Part shown: one piece after another, positions 32,550 to 41,718 of the stretch
Position numbering within the stretch: the first letter of the stretch is position 1
How the letters are laid out: the number at the start of each line of letters is the position of its first letter
Assembly (NCBI RefSeq): GCF_900142535.1
Contig: NZ_FRBE01000013.1
Span: forward strand, 1-64,000
DNA: 64,000 bases
Direction of reading: 5' to 3'
Origin: Fibrobacter sp. UWEL
GTDB lineage: Bacteria > Fibrobacterota > Fibrobacteria > Fibrobacterales > Fibrobacteraceae
Program-made: the position numbers and the translations under genes
Notes under the pieces: model-generated
What the model was told of the DNA's origin: nothing
Database searches by the model: none
Seen by the model: the letters and a program-made list of their open reading frames with translations, nothing else

Positions 32550-33197
32550 ATGCTTACGGATGGTTTAGCCAGTACAAGAAATGTAAAAGATAGCGAGTTA
32601 GGTTCCTACCTGATGAAAAATGCTCCCAAGTTTGAATATGGAACCTTGGTGGACGATCGCGATGGCGAAATTTACTGTACCGTAAAGATTGGAAATCAAG
32701 TATGGATGGCTGAGAACCTCCGGTATGTCAGTATTGGCGGTGTGGCCGATGACGATAAGGGCAGCTTTGTCTATGGGGAGGTGGAATCCAACGTAGATAA
32801 GTATGGCCGCCTATACACATGGGACGCCGCCCTGAAGGTGGCACCCGAAGGCTGGCATCTACCCTCGGATGAGGAATGGGGCGTGCTTTGTGATTATTTG
32901 GCCTCTCTCGGGGAGGACCTTCCAGGAAATGCCATGAAGGCCGCTTCCTTCTGGGAAGAAAAGTATGGCTTGTCTGTAGGGACCGATTCTTCGGGCTTTG
33001 CGGCTGTACCTGCGGGTGGCCGCTACAGCATGGGGTACTTCCATGACGCTGAACATCACGCCTACTTCTGGACTTCAGACTCGGAAGGTCGTGAATATGC
33101 CAAATATCGCAGCCTCTGTTGCCGGGGAGGTCGGGTTAGTTGCGATTATTCCTACAGAACTGACGCATTTTCCGTACGCTGTGTCCGTGATGTCTAG
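32550..33197 (+). CDS. FISUMP-domain protein without signal peptide
   Basis: 215 aa from ATG 32550; an upstream TTG at 32511 is weaker. The FISUMP blocks are complete: EIYCTVKIGNQVWMAENLRYV, SNVDKYGRLYTWDAAL, APEGWHLPSDEEWGVLCDYLASLG, SVGTDSSGFAAVPAGGRY, AYFWTSDSEGRE and FSVRCVRDV. No signal peptide, lipobox or Ser linker is visible, in contrast to the FISUMP lipoprotein at 21606. It is driven by a sigma-54-type promoter. Function unknown. Confidence 0.85.
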   Translation: MLTDGLASTRNVKDSELGSYLMKNAPKFEYGTLVDDRDGEIYCTVKIGNQVWMAENLRYVSIGGVADDDKGSFVYGEVESNVDKYGRLYTWDAALKVAPEGWHLPSDEEWGVLCDYLASLGEDLPGNAMKAASFWEEKYGLSVGTDSSGFAAVPAGGRYSMGYFHDAEHHAYFWTSDSEGREYAKYRSLCCRGGRVSCDYSYRTDAFSVRCVRDV

Positions 33198-33263
33198 ATA
33201 ATGTTTCTAAATTTGCCTCGAGTGTGGTAAGTATATAACAGAAGGATCAGCTTCGGAGGTAAT

Positions 33264-34040
33264 ATGTACTGTTCCCATTGTGGCGAAAAGAATGAGGATG
33301 GCGTCCGCTTTTGCAAAAGCTGCGGAACCATGTTGTTCCAGTTTGCCCCTCCCACAATGCCCTACCAGAGTAGGCCTTATCCTCCCGCTGACAAGGATCC
33401 CCAAAACGTAAAGGATGCGAAGAACGTAAAGGACGCTCCCTCTAAGTTTAGGACTCCTCGAATTGACCTCCAGTCGGATGAAACGAAGCTGGAAACCTCC
33501 TCTGTGGAAGTTGCTAAGCAGAGCTCCATTAATCCCTTCGGCGATTCCATCGTTATTGAAGATGATGCCCAGAATCCTTTTGGCGAAACCGTTGAATCCG
33601 AAGAAGGTTCCGGAAATCACTGGGGCGCCCGCATTACCATGGTGCTGATGCTCATTGCAATGCTGGTGACAATCTTCGTGAATGTGGGGAGCAAGGCTAA
33701 CCTGATTTCCGAAGGCAACAATTCGATTTATTCCATTTTCACAGTGATTTTCCTGGCGGGGACAATTCTCAGCGGCGTGCTGACCCTTCTCTTTACGCTG
33801 TTCAGCCCCTACAAGAATTCCAAGAAGATCGTGTTTATCCTGATCGCTTCCGTGGCTGGAGTCGTTGCTGAAACTGCTGCCGGAGCCGGTGGCAGTGCTT
33901 ATGTTCCTGCAATCGTTTCCACTGTGGTATCCGTGTTGCTTTTGATTTTCAACAGCGGCCTTGCCATCAAGGATACCCTGGACGAAGAAATTGACTTCGG
34001 CACTACTGATACCGAAGTCAACAATAATCCCCTGCTGTAA
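33264..34040 (+). CDS. Zinc-ribbon membrane protein
   Basis: 258 aa. The N-terminal zinc ribbon reads MYCSHCGEKNEDGVRFCKSCGTML (Cys-x2-Cys...Cys-x2-Cys). A Pro/charged linker of about 90 residues (with SSVEVAKQSSINPFGDS and NPFGETVESEEGS) follows, then three hydrophobic helices in the last 130 residues. The RBS GGAGG is clear. The architecture suggests a membrane sensor or adaptor; no function is assigned. Confidence 0.75.
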   Translation: MYCSHCGEKNEDGVRFCKSCGTMLFQFAPPTMPYQSRPYPPADKDPQNVKDAKNVKDAPSKFRTPRIDLQSDETKLETSSVEVAKQSSINPFGDSIVIEDDAQNPFGETVESEEGSGNHWGARITMVLMLIAMLVTIFVNVGSKANLISEGNNSIYSIFTVIFLAGTILSGVLTLLFTLFSPYKNSKKIVFILIASVAGVVAETAAGAGGSAYVPAIVSTVVSVLLLIFNSGLAIKDTLDEEIDFGTTDTEVNNNPLL

Positions 34041-34078
34041 ACAGCGGATTTTACCCCGCAGGGCACAAGCGCCTGTAT

Positions 34079-36679
34079 TTAAGCTTCGCCGATTCTCAAC
34101 ATCTTGATGAGAGGCATTCCTGCCTCCTTACATTCGTCCAGGTCGATTTCAAAATCGATACTCCAGTCGTTGAAATCTTCTTCGTCCTGAAGCATTTGCT
34201 GGATGTGCATCTTGTTCCCTTCGTAGGTAATGATGCTATGTTGAATGGCGCGTCCTTCTACGTCCATACGGAACGTGTGGTGTTCTGCGATGTAGCCTGC
34301 CATGATTTCCATCAGGCCGTTTTCGGTCCAGGGCTTTCCATTGCCGTCCACTAACATCTGGCCTTCTGCAAGATCGTCTGCCAGCAGGTCTAGCACATCG
34401 CCATAGGCTTGTTTCTGCAAGGCGCTCATAAGCTGGAAAATGCGCTGGCGAACCATCTTGACGAAACGCTTCTTGTCGTAGGTAATGTCGGCGGCGGCCT
34501 TGTCTGCGCCGAAGGCGGTTTCCAGTTCGGTGGCGCCTGCTGCGTCCATGCGCTTCTGGTAATCTTCCGGATGGGCCATCTTTTCCCATTCTTCCAGCAG
34601 GCTAGAGTCCGTACGACGAATCATATCGCCCAGGTAGTCTTCCATCTCGTGAAGTTCCTCGTTCTTGTAGCTTTCGGGAACGGTCTGCTGGAGAACTTTG
34701 TATACATAGTTCAGATGACGCAACAAGATGGCTTCCATGCGCTGGAGGCCGTACTGCTTGATGTATCCGCTGAAGGTGGTGAAGTTCTCGAACATTTCTC
34801 GAACGATGGACTTGGGCTCCACATTCACATCTACCCACGGGTGGGTTTCCGCGAAGCTGTTGTAGGTGTCGTAGATGAAATCCCGAAGGGGCTTGGGATA
34901 CTCCACCTTTTCCACTTCTTCCACACGCTGGTTGAATTCCATTCCCTGCGCCTTCAGTTCGTCCATACGGGCGTTGCGGGCCTTGTTCTGCTGGATGCGT
35001 AAAATGGCTTCGGGATTTTCCACAATGCTTTCGCACAAAGTAATGACGTCCAGGGCGTACTCCGGACTTTCCTTGTCCAGACGGGGCAGCGTATCCAGCA
35101 GGTATAATGACAGGGGCTGGTTCATGGAGAAGTCATCCTGCAGGTCCATGTTCACCCGGACCTTGCTGTAGCCAGGGGCTACCTGCGGGGCAAATTCAAT
35201 AATGTGGCCTTCCACCAGGGAACGGAACAGCTGGAAGGATCGCTTCTCCAGTTTCTTCTTGCTGGCCGCGGTTTCGTGACAGTCCTTCAGGAGGTTGCGC
35301 ATGGCGCGGCAGCCATCCGTAGGTCTACTCAGGATGTTCAACAGCATGCCGTGAGATACCTGGAAGCTGGATGTCAGCGGTTCGGGAGCCGCCTGGATGA
35401 GACGTTCGTAAGTGCTCTTGTCAAAGGGAACGTAACCGTGTTCAGGAGGTTTCTTCTTCTGGAATTTCTTGCCGGTCTGTTTCGTCTTTGCTTCCAGCTT
35501 CAAGTTCTCGATAACGTGTTCGGGAGCTTGCGCTACGACGAATCCCACATCGTCAAATCCCTTACGTCCCGCGCGGCCTGCAATCTGGTGGAAGTCTCGT
35601 GCTGTAAGGATGGCTGTCTTGTCACCGCTGTATTTGCAAAGCTGGGTGAACAGCACCGTACGGATAGGCACGTTCACGCCTACGCCCAGAGTGTCTGTTC
35701 CGCAGATGACTTTCAGCAATCCCTTCTGTGCCAGCTTCTCGCAAAGGATTCTGTATTTGGGCAGCAGGCCTGCATGATGGATGCCAATGCCCTGCTTTAG
35801 CCAGCGTTTGACGTCGGGACCATAGGGACTACTAAAACGAACTTCCTTGATGGCCTCGTTAATCGCTTGCTTTTCTTCCTTGCTGCATAGGTCAAGGCTC
35901 ATGAAATTCTGGGCGTTGCTGGCAGCCGCTGCCTGGGTAAAGTGAACTACGTAGACCGGGGCCTTGCCTTCGTTCACCAGTCGCTGAACCGTGTTGGAAA
36001 GTTCCTGTTCGGAGTAGGTGAAGTCCAGGGGAACCGGGCGCTGGGTGGATCGCACGGTGACGGATTCCTTGCCCGTGTGCTTGGTCATTTCCTTCTCGAA
36101 AAATTCCGTGGCGCCTACGGTTGCGCTCATGAGCAAAAAGCGGGTGTTGGGCATGGTCAAAAGCGGAACCTGCCAGGCTACACCGCGTTCCTTGTCGGAA
36201 TAGTAATGGAATTCGTCCATGACCACGTCGGAAATGGTAGACTGTTCCCCTTCGCAGAGGGCCATATTGGCAAGAATTTCTGCGGTACAGCAGATAATAG
36301 GCGCGTCACGATTGACGGTGGCGTCACCGGTGGAAAGGCCTACATTTTCGGGGCCGAATTCCTTACAGAGGGCCATCCATTTTTCATTGACCAGGGCCTT
36401 GATGGGGCAGGTGTAGACGCTTCGACGGCCATGGGCCAGGCTATCAAAATGTAGAGCCAGGGCCACCATGGACTTTCCGGAGCCAGTGGGGGTATTCAGA
36501 ATGACGTTTTTCCCGTCCAAAAGTTCCAGAATTGCTTCTTCCTGGGCCGGATAAAGGCTTGTTCCCTTGGCTTCCGCCCAACTCAGGAAGGATTCCAGAA
36601 GTTCTTCGGAAGAGGGAGTTTCTCCAGATTTGTTTGTTTGTAAGAAATCTTTCAAAAGGACGGCATTTTTTTCGGTCAT
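34079..36679 (-). CDS. Ski2-like DEAD/DEAH-box helicase (DUF3516-type)
   Basis: 866 aa, SF2 helicase. Walker [30 protein letters not shown] (motif II DEFH), LLMSATVG (motif III), and the C-terminal core with [32 protein letters not shown] and [16 protein letters not shown] long C-terminal half (from about residue 450) has the helical character of DUF3516-type Ski2-like helicases. Probably acts on RNA or nucleic acid repair intermediates; substrate not visible. Starts divergently from the tyrosine phosphatase. Confidence 0.9.
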   Translation of the reverse strand: MTEKNAVLLKDFLQTNKSGETPSSEELLESFLSWAEAKGTSLYPAQEEAILELLDGKNVILNTPTGSGKSMVALALHFDSLAHGRRSVYTCPIKALVNEKWMALCKEFGPENVGLSTGDATVNRDAPIICCTAEILANMALCEGEQSTISDVVMDEFHYYSDKERGVAWQVPLLTMPNTRFLLMSATVGATEFFEKEMTKHTGKESVTVRSTQRPVPLDFTYSEQELSNTVQRLVNEGKAPVYVVHFTQAAAASNAQNFMSLDLCSKEEKQAINEAIKEVRFSSPYGPDVKRWLKQGIGIHHAGLLPKYRILCEKLAQKGLLKVICGTDTLGVGVNVPIRTVLFTQLCKYSGDKTAILTARDFHQIAGRAGRKGFDDVGFVVAQAPEHVIENLKLEAKTKQTGKKFQKKKPPEHGYVPFDKSTYERLIQAAPEPLTSSFQVSHGMLLNILSRPTDGCRAMRNLLKDCHETAASKKKLEKRSFQLFRSLVEGHIIEFAPQVAPGYSKVRVNMDLQDDFSMNQPLSLYLLDTLPRLDKESPEYALDVITLCESIVENPEAILRIQQNKARNARMDELKAQGMEFNQRVEEVEKVEYPKPLRDFIYDTYNSFAETHPWVDVNVEPKSIVREMFENFTTFSGYIKQYGLQRMEAILLRHLNYVYKVLQQTVPESYKNEELHEMEDYLGDMIRRTDSSLLEEWEKMAHPEDYQKRMDAAGATELETAFGADKAAADITYDKKRFVKMVRQRIFQLMSALQKQAYGDVLDLLADDLAEGQMLVDGNGKPWTENGLMEIMAGYIAEHHTFRMDVEGRAIQHSIITYEGNKMHIQQMLQDEEDFNDWSIDFEIDLDECKEAGMPLIKMLRIGEA

Positions 36680-36729
36680 ATCATAAAGATAGCTTCTTTG
36701 AATCGTAAGAAAATGTTACATTTACCGCG

Positions 36730-37173
36730 ATGAAAAATATTCTTGTAATTTGTACAGGCAACATTTGCCGTAGTCCTACAGGCGAATACCTCTTGAAAAA
36801 GGAGCTTGGTCCGGACTTCAACGTCATGAGCGCAGGTCTTGGCGCCTTGGTGGATCATCCCGCCCACGAAACCAGTCAGAAGATTGCTATGGAACATGGT
36901 GTGGATATGAGCGCCCACCGCGCCCGCCAGATCAACCTGGACATCTTGAAGTGGGCTGACCTGGTCCTGACGATGGAAAATGGCCATAAGCAGGAACTTC
37001 TTGCCAAGTATCCCTTCCTGGAGGGTAAGGTTTTCCGTTATGGCGATCCGCAGAGGGTCGATGTACCTGACCCGTACCGTCGTCCGGAAAGTGCTTTTGT
37101 CCTGGCTTGGAATTTTATCTCGAAGTTGACCCCGTATTGGGTCGAAAAGATTAAACAAAGCGAACAAAAATAA
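36730..37173 (+). CDS. Low-molecular-weight protein tyrosine phosphatase (Wzb-like)
   Basis: 147 aa. The P-loop is CTGNICRSP (Cys8 to Arg14) and the general-acid Asp sits in VPDPYRR. Enzymes of this type dephosphorylate BY-kinases and polysaccharide assembly proteins. The following genes are a Wza-like lipoprotein and ManC, which fits an exopolysaccharide role. No Wzc kinase is visible. No RBS precedes the ATG; a TTACAT-type -10 at about 36716 would leave a very short leader. Confidence 0.9.
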   Translation: MKNILVICTGNICRSPTGEYLLKKELGPDFNVMSAGLGALVDHPAHETSQKIAMEHGVDMSAHRARQINLDILKWADLVLTMENGHKQELLAKYPFLEGKVFRYGDPQRVDVPDPYRRPESAFVLAWNFISKLTPYWVEKIKQSEQK

Positions 37174-37188
37174 CCCCATAAGGTGAAT

Positions 37189-38322
37189 ATGAAACGTTTG
37201 AGCGTGTTGTTTTGCGGTGCTGTAGCCCTTCTCATGAATGGCTGCGTATTTGCTCCTCAGATGCGAATGGATCTTCCTTCAGATTCTGCTGAATTCAATG
37301 GACTGACTGTTCGAGTTCATTCTATTGATCAGGGAGACTTTGGCCAGACTGTCGCTGCCAATGGTGAACAGGCAGATGACCTTGGCAATCTGAAGGAATT
37401 GATGGTCGACTCTCTGCCGGCCCTGGAATATCGCATCGGTCCTCTGGATATGGTCCAGGTGGTGGTGTGGGAACATCCGGAACTGACTTCCCCTATGGGT
37501 CAGTATCAGCCGGCTGGCCAGAAGGTGACCACCGATGGCACACTCTTCTATCCTTATGCGGGTGAAATCAAGGTTGCCGGTCTTACCGCCCAGGAACTCC
37601 GCAAGGAAATTACGACCCGTCTTTCCAACAAGATCCTGAACGATCCCCAGGTGGACGTTCGTGTCACGGGTTATAATAGCCTCCGTGCAACAGTGACTGG
37701 TGCAGTGAACCGTCCGGGTTCCATCTCCTTCTCTGAAGCCGCAATGACCCTTCCCCTGGCAGTGGCTGCTGCAGGTGGCTTCTCCGAAGAGGCTGATCCC
37801 GCAGGCATCCAGCTCCGTCGTGGAAACAAGGTTTATAGCATCAACTACATGGACGCCTTCAAGAATAACTTGCCTCTGGATCGCATCGTCTTGAATCCGG
37901 ATGACCAGCTGTTCGTTCCTGCTCTTTCTGAAACACAGAAGGAAAATAAGGTCTATGTGCTGGGTGAAGTTGGCCGCGTGGGTGTGGTGAACTTGAACCA
38001 CGGTTCTCTGTCCCTGGTGGAAGCTTTGGCTAATGCCGGTGGTCTTCAGGCTTTGAACGCTTCTGCTAGCTCCATCTACGTTCTTCGTAACTCTGGTGAA
38101 AAGCAGATTGATGTCTTCCACCTGAATGGCAAGAATGCAATGGCTCTTGCAATGGCCGATCGTTTTGATCTGAACCCCCGTGATATCGTTTACGTGGACG
38201 CTTCTGGTCTCGCAACCTGGAACCGTCTGGTTAGCTTGATCTCCCCGACTGAAATGGGTGTCTACTACGGTGTCCTTACTGGTGTTAATACCAATAACTT
38301 GGTTCATGCTCTTAAGGATTAA
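37189..38322 (+). CDS. Wza-like polysaccharide export lipoprotein
   Basis: 377 aa from ATG 37189 (AAGGTG upstream). Lipobox LLMNGC. A Poly_export domain (YRIGPLDMVQVVVWEHPEL ... TDGTLFYPYAGEIKVAGLTAQELRKEITTRLS), then SLBB-like repeats (VDVRVTGYNSLRATVTGAVNRPGSISF and KVYVLGEVGRVGVVNLNHGSLSLVEALANAGGL). Outer-membrane channel protein of capsule or exopolysaccharide export. It lies between the phosphatase and manC. Confidence 0.9.
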   Translation: MKRLSVLFCGAVALLMNGCVFAPQMRMDLPSDSAEFNGLTVRVHSIDQGDFGQTVAANGEQADDLGNLKELMVDSLPALEYRIGPLDMVQVVVWEHPELTSPMGQYQPAGQKVTTDGTLFYPYAGEIKVAGLTAQELRKEITTRLSNKILNDPQVDVRVTGYNSLRATVTGAVNRPGSISFSEAAMTLPLAVAAAGGFSEEADPAGIQLRRGNKVYSINYMDAFKNNLPLDRIVLNPDDQLFVPALSETQKENKVYVLGEVGRVGVVNLNHGSLSLVEALANAGGLQALNASASSIYVLRNSGEKQIDVFHLNGKNAMALAMADRFDLNPRDIVYVDASGLATWNRLVSLISPTEMGVYYGVLTGVNTNNLVHALKD

Positions 38323-38324
38323 TT

Positions 38325-39704
38325 ATGATTAACTTGATTCTTTGTGGCGGTAATGGCACTCGCCTTTGGCCTGTAAGCCGTTCCCTTATGCCCAAGCAGT
38401 TTGCGCCGCTTTTTGACGGCCAGTCCCTCTTCCGCAAGACTGTGGTGACCAACTCCGCAGTTTGCGAATCTCAGTTTATCGTTTCCAATGCCGACCAGTT
38501 CTTCCTTGCTAAGGACCAGCTGGAAGCCGAAGGGAAGCATGGCAGCAAGTTCCTTCTGGAACCGGTGGGCCGCAATACCGCACCCGCAATTGCACTCGCT
38601 TGCTTGACTCTGGATCCCGAAGAAATCGTCCTGGTTTCTCCGTCCGACCATGTTATCCGCAAGAAGGACGAGTACAAGAAGGTTCTTCTCCGCGCCCAGG
38701 AACTTGCCAAGGAAGGCAACCTGGTCACATTCGGCATCACTCCCACTAGCCCGGAAACTGGTTATGGCTACATCGAGGCCGATGGCGAAAACGTAAAGCG
38801 CTTTGTGGAAAAGCCGGACCGCGCCACTGCAGAAAAGTACCTGCTGGCAGGTAACTTCTACTGGAACTCCGGTATTTTCTGCTTTACCGCAAAGACCTTC
38901 CTGTCTGAACTGGCTAAGCACTCTCCGGATATTCTCTCTGCTGCAAAGGGTGCTCTCGCCAACACTGCAATTGAAGCTGGCGAACCCATCCGCGTTTCTA
39001 TGGATGACATGAAGGCTATTCCTTCCAACTCCATCGACTACGCCGTCATGGAAAAGTCCAGCATCGTGAAGGTTGTGCCCAGCGATATCGGCTGGAGCGA
39101 TCTGGGCTCCTTCGATAGCCTCTATGGTGAATATCCCCACGACGAAAACGGCAACAACGTGAACCCCCGCCACATTGCAGTGGGTTCCAAGAACTCCCTG
39201 GTCATGGGTTCCCAGCGAGCTATCGCTACCATCGATCTGGACAAGATGTTGATCGTGGATACTCCGGATGCACTTCTCGTTGCTCCTCTCAGCAGCAGCC
39301 AGAAGGTAAAGCAGGTGGTGGAAGAACTGAAGGTTCGTGGCTCTGACTTGATCAGCGTTCCCCAGACGGAGAATCGTCCCTGGGGTACTTACTCCGTGCT
39401 GGAATCCACCGACCGCTACAAGATGAAGCGTATCATGGTGAAGCCGGGTAAGCGCCTCTCCCTGCAGAAGCACTTGCACCGTTCTGAACACTGGGTGGTT
39501 GTCAGTGGTACCGCTACTGTTACCGTAGGCGACAAGGTGTTCTACGTCCGTCCCAACGAATCTACCTACATTCCTGTTGGCGAAGTCCATCGCCTCCAGA
39601 ACGAAGGCCGCCTCCCGCTGGTCATCGTTGAAATCCAGGTGGGTGAATACACTGGCGAAGACGATATCATCCGTATGGAAGATGACTTCCATCGCTGCAA
39701 GTAA
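38325..39704 (+). CDS. manC: Mannose-1-phosphate guanylyltransferase / mannose-6-phosphate isomerase
   Basis: 459 aa, bifunctional type. The N-terminal nucleotidyltransferase opens MINLILCGGNGTRLWPVSRSLMPKQF and has ETGYGYIEADGE, FVEKPDRATAEKYL, FYWNSGIFCF and IDYAVMEKSS. The C-terminal cupin has RPWGTYSVLE, RIMVKPGKRLSLQKHLHRSEHWVVVSGTATVTVG, STYIPVGEVHRLQNEGRLPLVIVEIQVGEYTGEDDIIR. It makes GDP-mannose for polysaccharide. Two nucleotides separate it from the wza-like gene; a strong terminator follows. Confidence 0.97.
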   Translation: MINLILCGGNGTRLWPVSRSLMPKQFAPLFDGQSLFRKTVVTNSAVCESQFIVSNADQFFLAKDQLEAEGKHGSKFLLEPVGRNTAPAIALACLTLDPEEIVLVSPSDHVIRKKDEYKKVLLRAQELAKEGNLVTFGITPTSPETGYGYIEADGENVKRFVEKPDRATAEKYLLAGNFYWNSGIFCFTAKTFLSELAKHSPDILSAAKGALANTAIEAGEPIRVSMDDMKAIPSNSIDYAVMEKSSIVKVVPSDIGWSDLGSFDSLYGEYPHDENGNNVNPRHIAVGSKNSLVMGSQRAIATIDLDKMLIVDTPDALLVAPLSSSQKVKQVVEELKVRGSDLISVPQTENRPWGTYSVLESTDRYKMKRIMVKPGKRLSLQKHLHRSEHWVVVSGTATVTVGDKVFYVRPNESTYIPVGEVHRLQNEGRLPLVIVEIQVGEYTGEDDIIRMEDDFHRCK

Positions 39705-39721
39705 GATGGTTTGAGCGAAAT

Positions 39722-39766
39722 CACAGGCGGTCTGTTTTAGTGAACAGACTGCCTGTTTTTTATTTA
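39722..39766 (+). terminator. Strong terminator after manC
   Basis: ACAGGCGGTCTGTT / AACAGACTGCCTGT (one mismatch) with TTAGTG loop, followed by a T-run. Confidence 0.9.
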
Positions 39767-39795
39767 GCTTAATGGAAAATGTTTTGGAAAAGGTA

Positions 39796-40485
39796 ATGAA
39801 TCGCTCTATCTCTAAAATTGCGCTTGCTTTTTGCTTGCTGACGGGAATTGCTGTAGCTAACGATGACTTCAATGTGAGTGTTTCTGCAGTGGGCGGCGTC
39901 TTTAACTTGATTGGCCTTAGCGAGTCAGGCGGTCCCAGAATCCTTCCCGGCGAAGGTGGAATGGGTGGCACGTTCAGTGTGGACGGAATGTTTCCGTTCT
40001 TTGCGGATATGAATTTGCGCGCAGGCCTTGCTGCGGAATACCGTGACTATCGCGGCACCGAATCGTTTACCTTAGACGGCAAAGAAAGGACCGATGACGT
40101 CATAGCGTCTTTACTTTATTTGGAATTGCCGGTGTTGGTTCGTACCCACGCATCTCCCACCGTTGTCGTGGAAGGTGGTCCCGTTCTTGGCATGAATGTC
40201 TTGGCTAAGTATTATGGAACCCATTACTCGGAAAAGCCGAAGTGGTCTGATCTTAAGGAAGTAAGCGACTTTGAATTGGGCTTTACGGCGAATCTCGCAT
40301 TGCAGATGACAGATAACCTGGAAATGAGCCTTCGTGTCTCCTATATGATTACCGATGTGATGGACGAAGATGAAGTGGGCTATGACATTCCTTCACAGAC
40401 ATTCAAGTTCCAGGGCGGTTTTACCTATTGGTTCGGTGGCGGTCTCGCTCCCAAGAATCTGGATGAAAAAAAGACCTCGCTGTAG
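39796..40485 (+). CDS. Outer-membrane barrel-type protein
   Basis: 229 aa from ATG 39796 (AAGG upstream), giving a signal peptide (MNRSISKIALAFCLLTGIAVA). Mature protein has amphipathic strands: FADMNLRAGLAAEYRDYRG, VIASLLYLELPVLVRTHASPTVVVEGGPVLGMNVLA, LGFTANLALQMTDNLEMSLRVSYMITDV and FKFQGGFTYWFGGG. This resembles OmpA-type N-terminal/porT-like barrels (tentative). It follows the manC terminator and has its own terminator overlapping the stop codon. Confidence 0.65.
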   Translation: MNRSISKIALAFCLLTGIAVANDDFNVSVSAVGGVFNLIGLSESGGPRILPGEGGMGGTFSVDGMFPFFADMNLRAGLAAEYRDYRGTESFTLDGKERTDDVIASLLYLELPVLVRTHASPTVVVEGGPVLGMNVLAKYYGTHYSEKPKWSDLKEVSDFELGFTANLALQMTDNLEMSLRVSYMITDVMDEDEVGYDIPSQTFKFQGGFTYWFGGGLAPKNLDEKKTSL

Positions 40486-40499
40486 CGAGGCCTTTTTTT
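40467..40499 (+). terminator. Terminator overlapping the barrel gene stop codon
   Basis: CCTCGCT GT AGCGAGG (40475-40490), then TTTTTTT. The stop codon TAG (40483-40485) is in the loop/stem. Confidence 0.85.
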
Positions 40500-40504
40500 A
40501 TTGC

Positions 40505-40639
40505 AATAGACTCTAAACCTGCGTTTAGAACTTTGCGGTCATTTTGTGAACGAAAAAGCCTCGTATTAACGAGGCTTTGTAGTGAGAGCAAAGTTCATTT
40601 GTAGGTTCTAAACCTGCGTTTAGAACTTTGCGGTCATTA
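40505..40639 (-). repeat. Extragenic two-hairpin element with 32-bp direct repeat after pheS
   Basis: A 32-bp sequence is repeated exactly at 40512-40543 and 40607-40638; each contains the palindrome TCTAAACCTGCGTTTAGA. Between them lies a terminator-like hairpin, AAGCCTCGTATTAACGAGGCTT (about 40556-40577). The element resembles 62270-62389 after rph. Confidence 0.85.
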
Positions 40640-41659
40640 TTAGAACTGATCGAGGAAGCGCTGGTCGTTGCCGGTGAGCAAGCCAATTTCCGGGATTGCA
40701 TGGCGCAGCATGGCGATACGGTCCAGACCGAAGCCGAATGCAAAGCCAGTGAACTTTTCACCGTCGATACCGCAGTTCTTGAACACGTTGGGATCAACAG
40801 AACCGCAACCGCCGATTTCCATCCAACCGGTGCCCTTGCAACGACGGCAGCCTTCACCACCGCAGAACACGCAGCTCACGTCCATTTCAGCGGAAGGTTC
40901 CGTGAAGGGGAAGAAGCTGGGGCGGAAACGGGTCTTGACACCTTCGCCAAAGAGCTTGTTCATGAATACCTGAAGAACGCCCTTCAGGTCTGCAAAGGAA
41001 ATGTTTTCATCCACAACAAGACCTTCGCACTGCTGGAACATGGGGGCGTGGGTAGCGTCGTTGTCAACGCGGAACACATGACCCGGAGCAATCATGCGGA
41101 AAGGCGGCTTGTGGGTTTCCATGTAGTGAATCTGGGTACCGCTGGTGTGGGTACGGAGCATCACCTTGTCATCCACGTAGAAGGTGTCCTGCATGTCGCG
41201 GGACGGATGATCGGGAGGAGTGTTCAATGCTTCGAAGTTGTACCAGTCGGTTTCGATGTCGCGACCGAAGTCCACTTCAAAGCCCATCTGGCTGAAGAAG
41301 TCGATGATTTCTTCGCGGACGTCGTACAGCGGGTGAGTGGAACCGGCGGGAATGCCTGCGCCAGGAAGGGTGGTGTCCACGCTACCGCTGGAGAGCTTCT
41401 TTTGAAGGGCTGCTTCGTTTGCGGTTTCAATAGCCTTTTCAATTTCTTCGGAGACGGCAACCTTTAGTTCGTTGACCAGCTTACCGAAAGCCGGCTTTTC
41501 TTCGGGAGGAAGAGTGCCCATCTGCTTCATCAGGTCGGTGACCAGACCCTTCTTGCCCAGATACTTCACGCGGAGATTGTTCACCGCTTCTTGATTCGTA
41601 AGGTCAGTTTGCGCAAGTTCTGCGTCAAATGCCTGCTTAACGTTATTAATAGCTTCCAT
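40640..41659 (-). CDS. pheS: Phenylalanyl-tRNA synthetase alpha subunit
   Basis: 339 aa. The N-terminal coiled-coil arm (MEAINNVKQAFDAELAQTDLTNQEAVNNLRVKYLGKKG) is followed by class II motif blocks: STHPLYDVREEIIDFFSQMGFEV, NTPPDHPSRDMQDTFYVD, LRTHTSGTQIHYMETHKPPFRMIAPGHVFRVD and WMEIGGCGSVDPNVFKNCGID. The C-terminus AFGFGLDRIAMLRHAIPEI is motif 3. pheT is not adjacent, so the two subunit genes are split here. Confidence 0.97.
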   Translation of the reverse strand: MEAINNVKQAFDAELAQTDLTNQEAVNNLRVKYLGKKGLVTDLMKQMGTLPPEEKPAFGKLVNELKVAVSEEIEKAIETANEAALQKKLSSGSVDTTLPGAGIPAGSTHPLYDVREEIIDFFSQMGFEVDFGRDIETDWYNFEALNTPPDHPSRDMQDTFYVDDKVMLRTHTSGTQIHYMETHKPPFRMIAPGHVFRVDNDATHAPMFQQCEGLVVDENISFADLKGVLQVFMNKLFGEGVKTRFRPSFFPFTEPSAEMDVSCVFCGGEGCRRCKGTGWMEIGGCGSVDPNVFKNCGIDGEKFTGFAFGFGLDRIAMLRHAIPEIGLLTGNDQRFLDQF

Positions 41660-41718
41660 AGTGCGGGAAAAGATAGAAAAATCTTGCCGGGCACAAGTAC
41701 CGGTTCTACGCTCGGTAT

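Noticed and set aside
38319-39971. 550-aa minus-strand frame opposite manC
   Set aside because: Antisense shadow of a clear enzyme gene.
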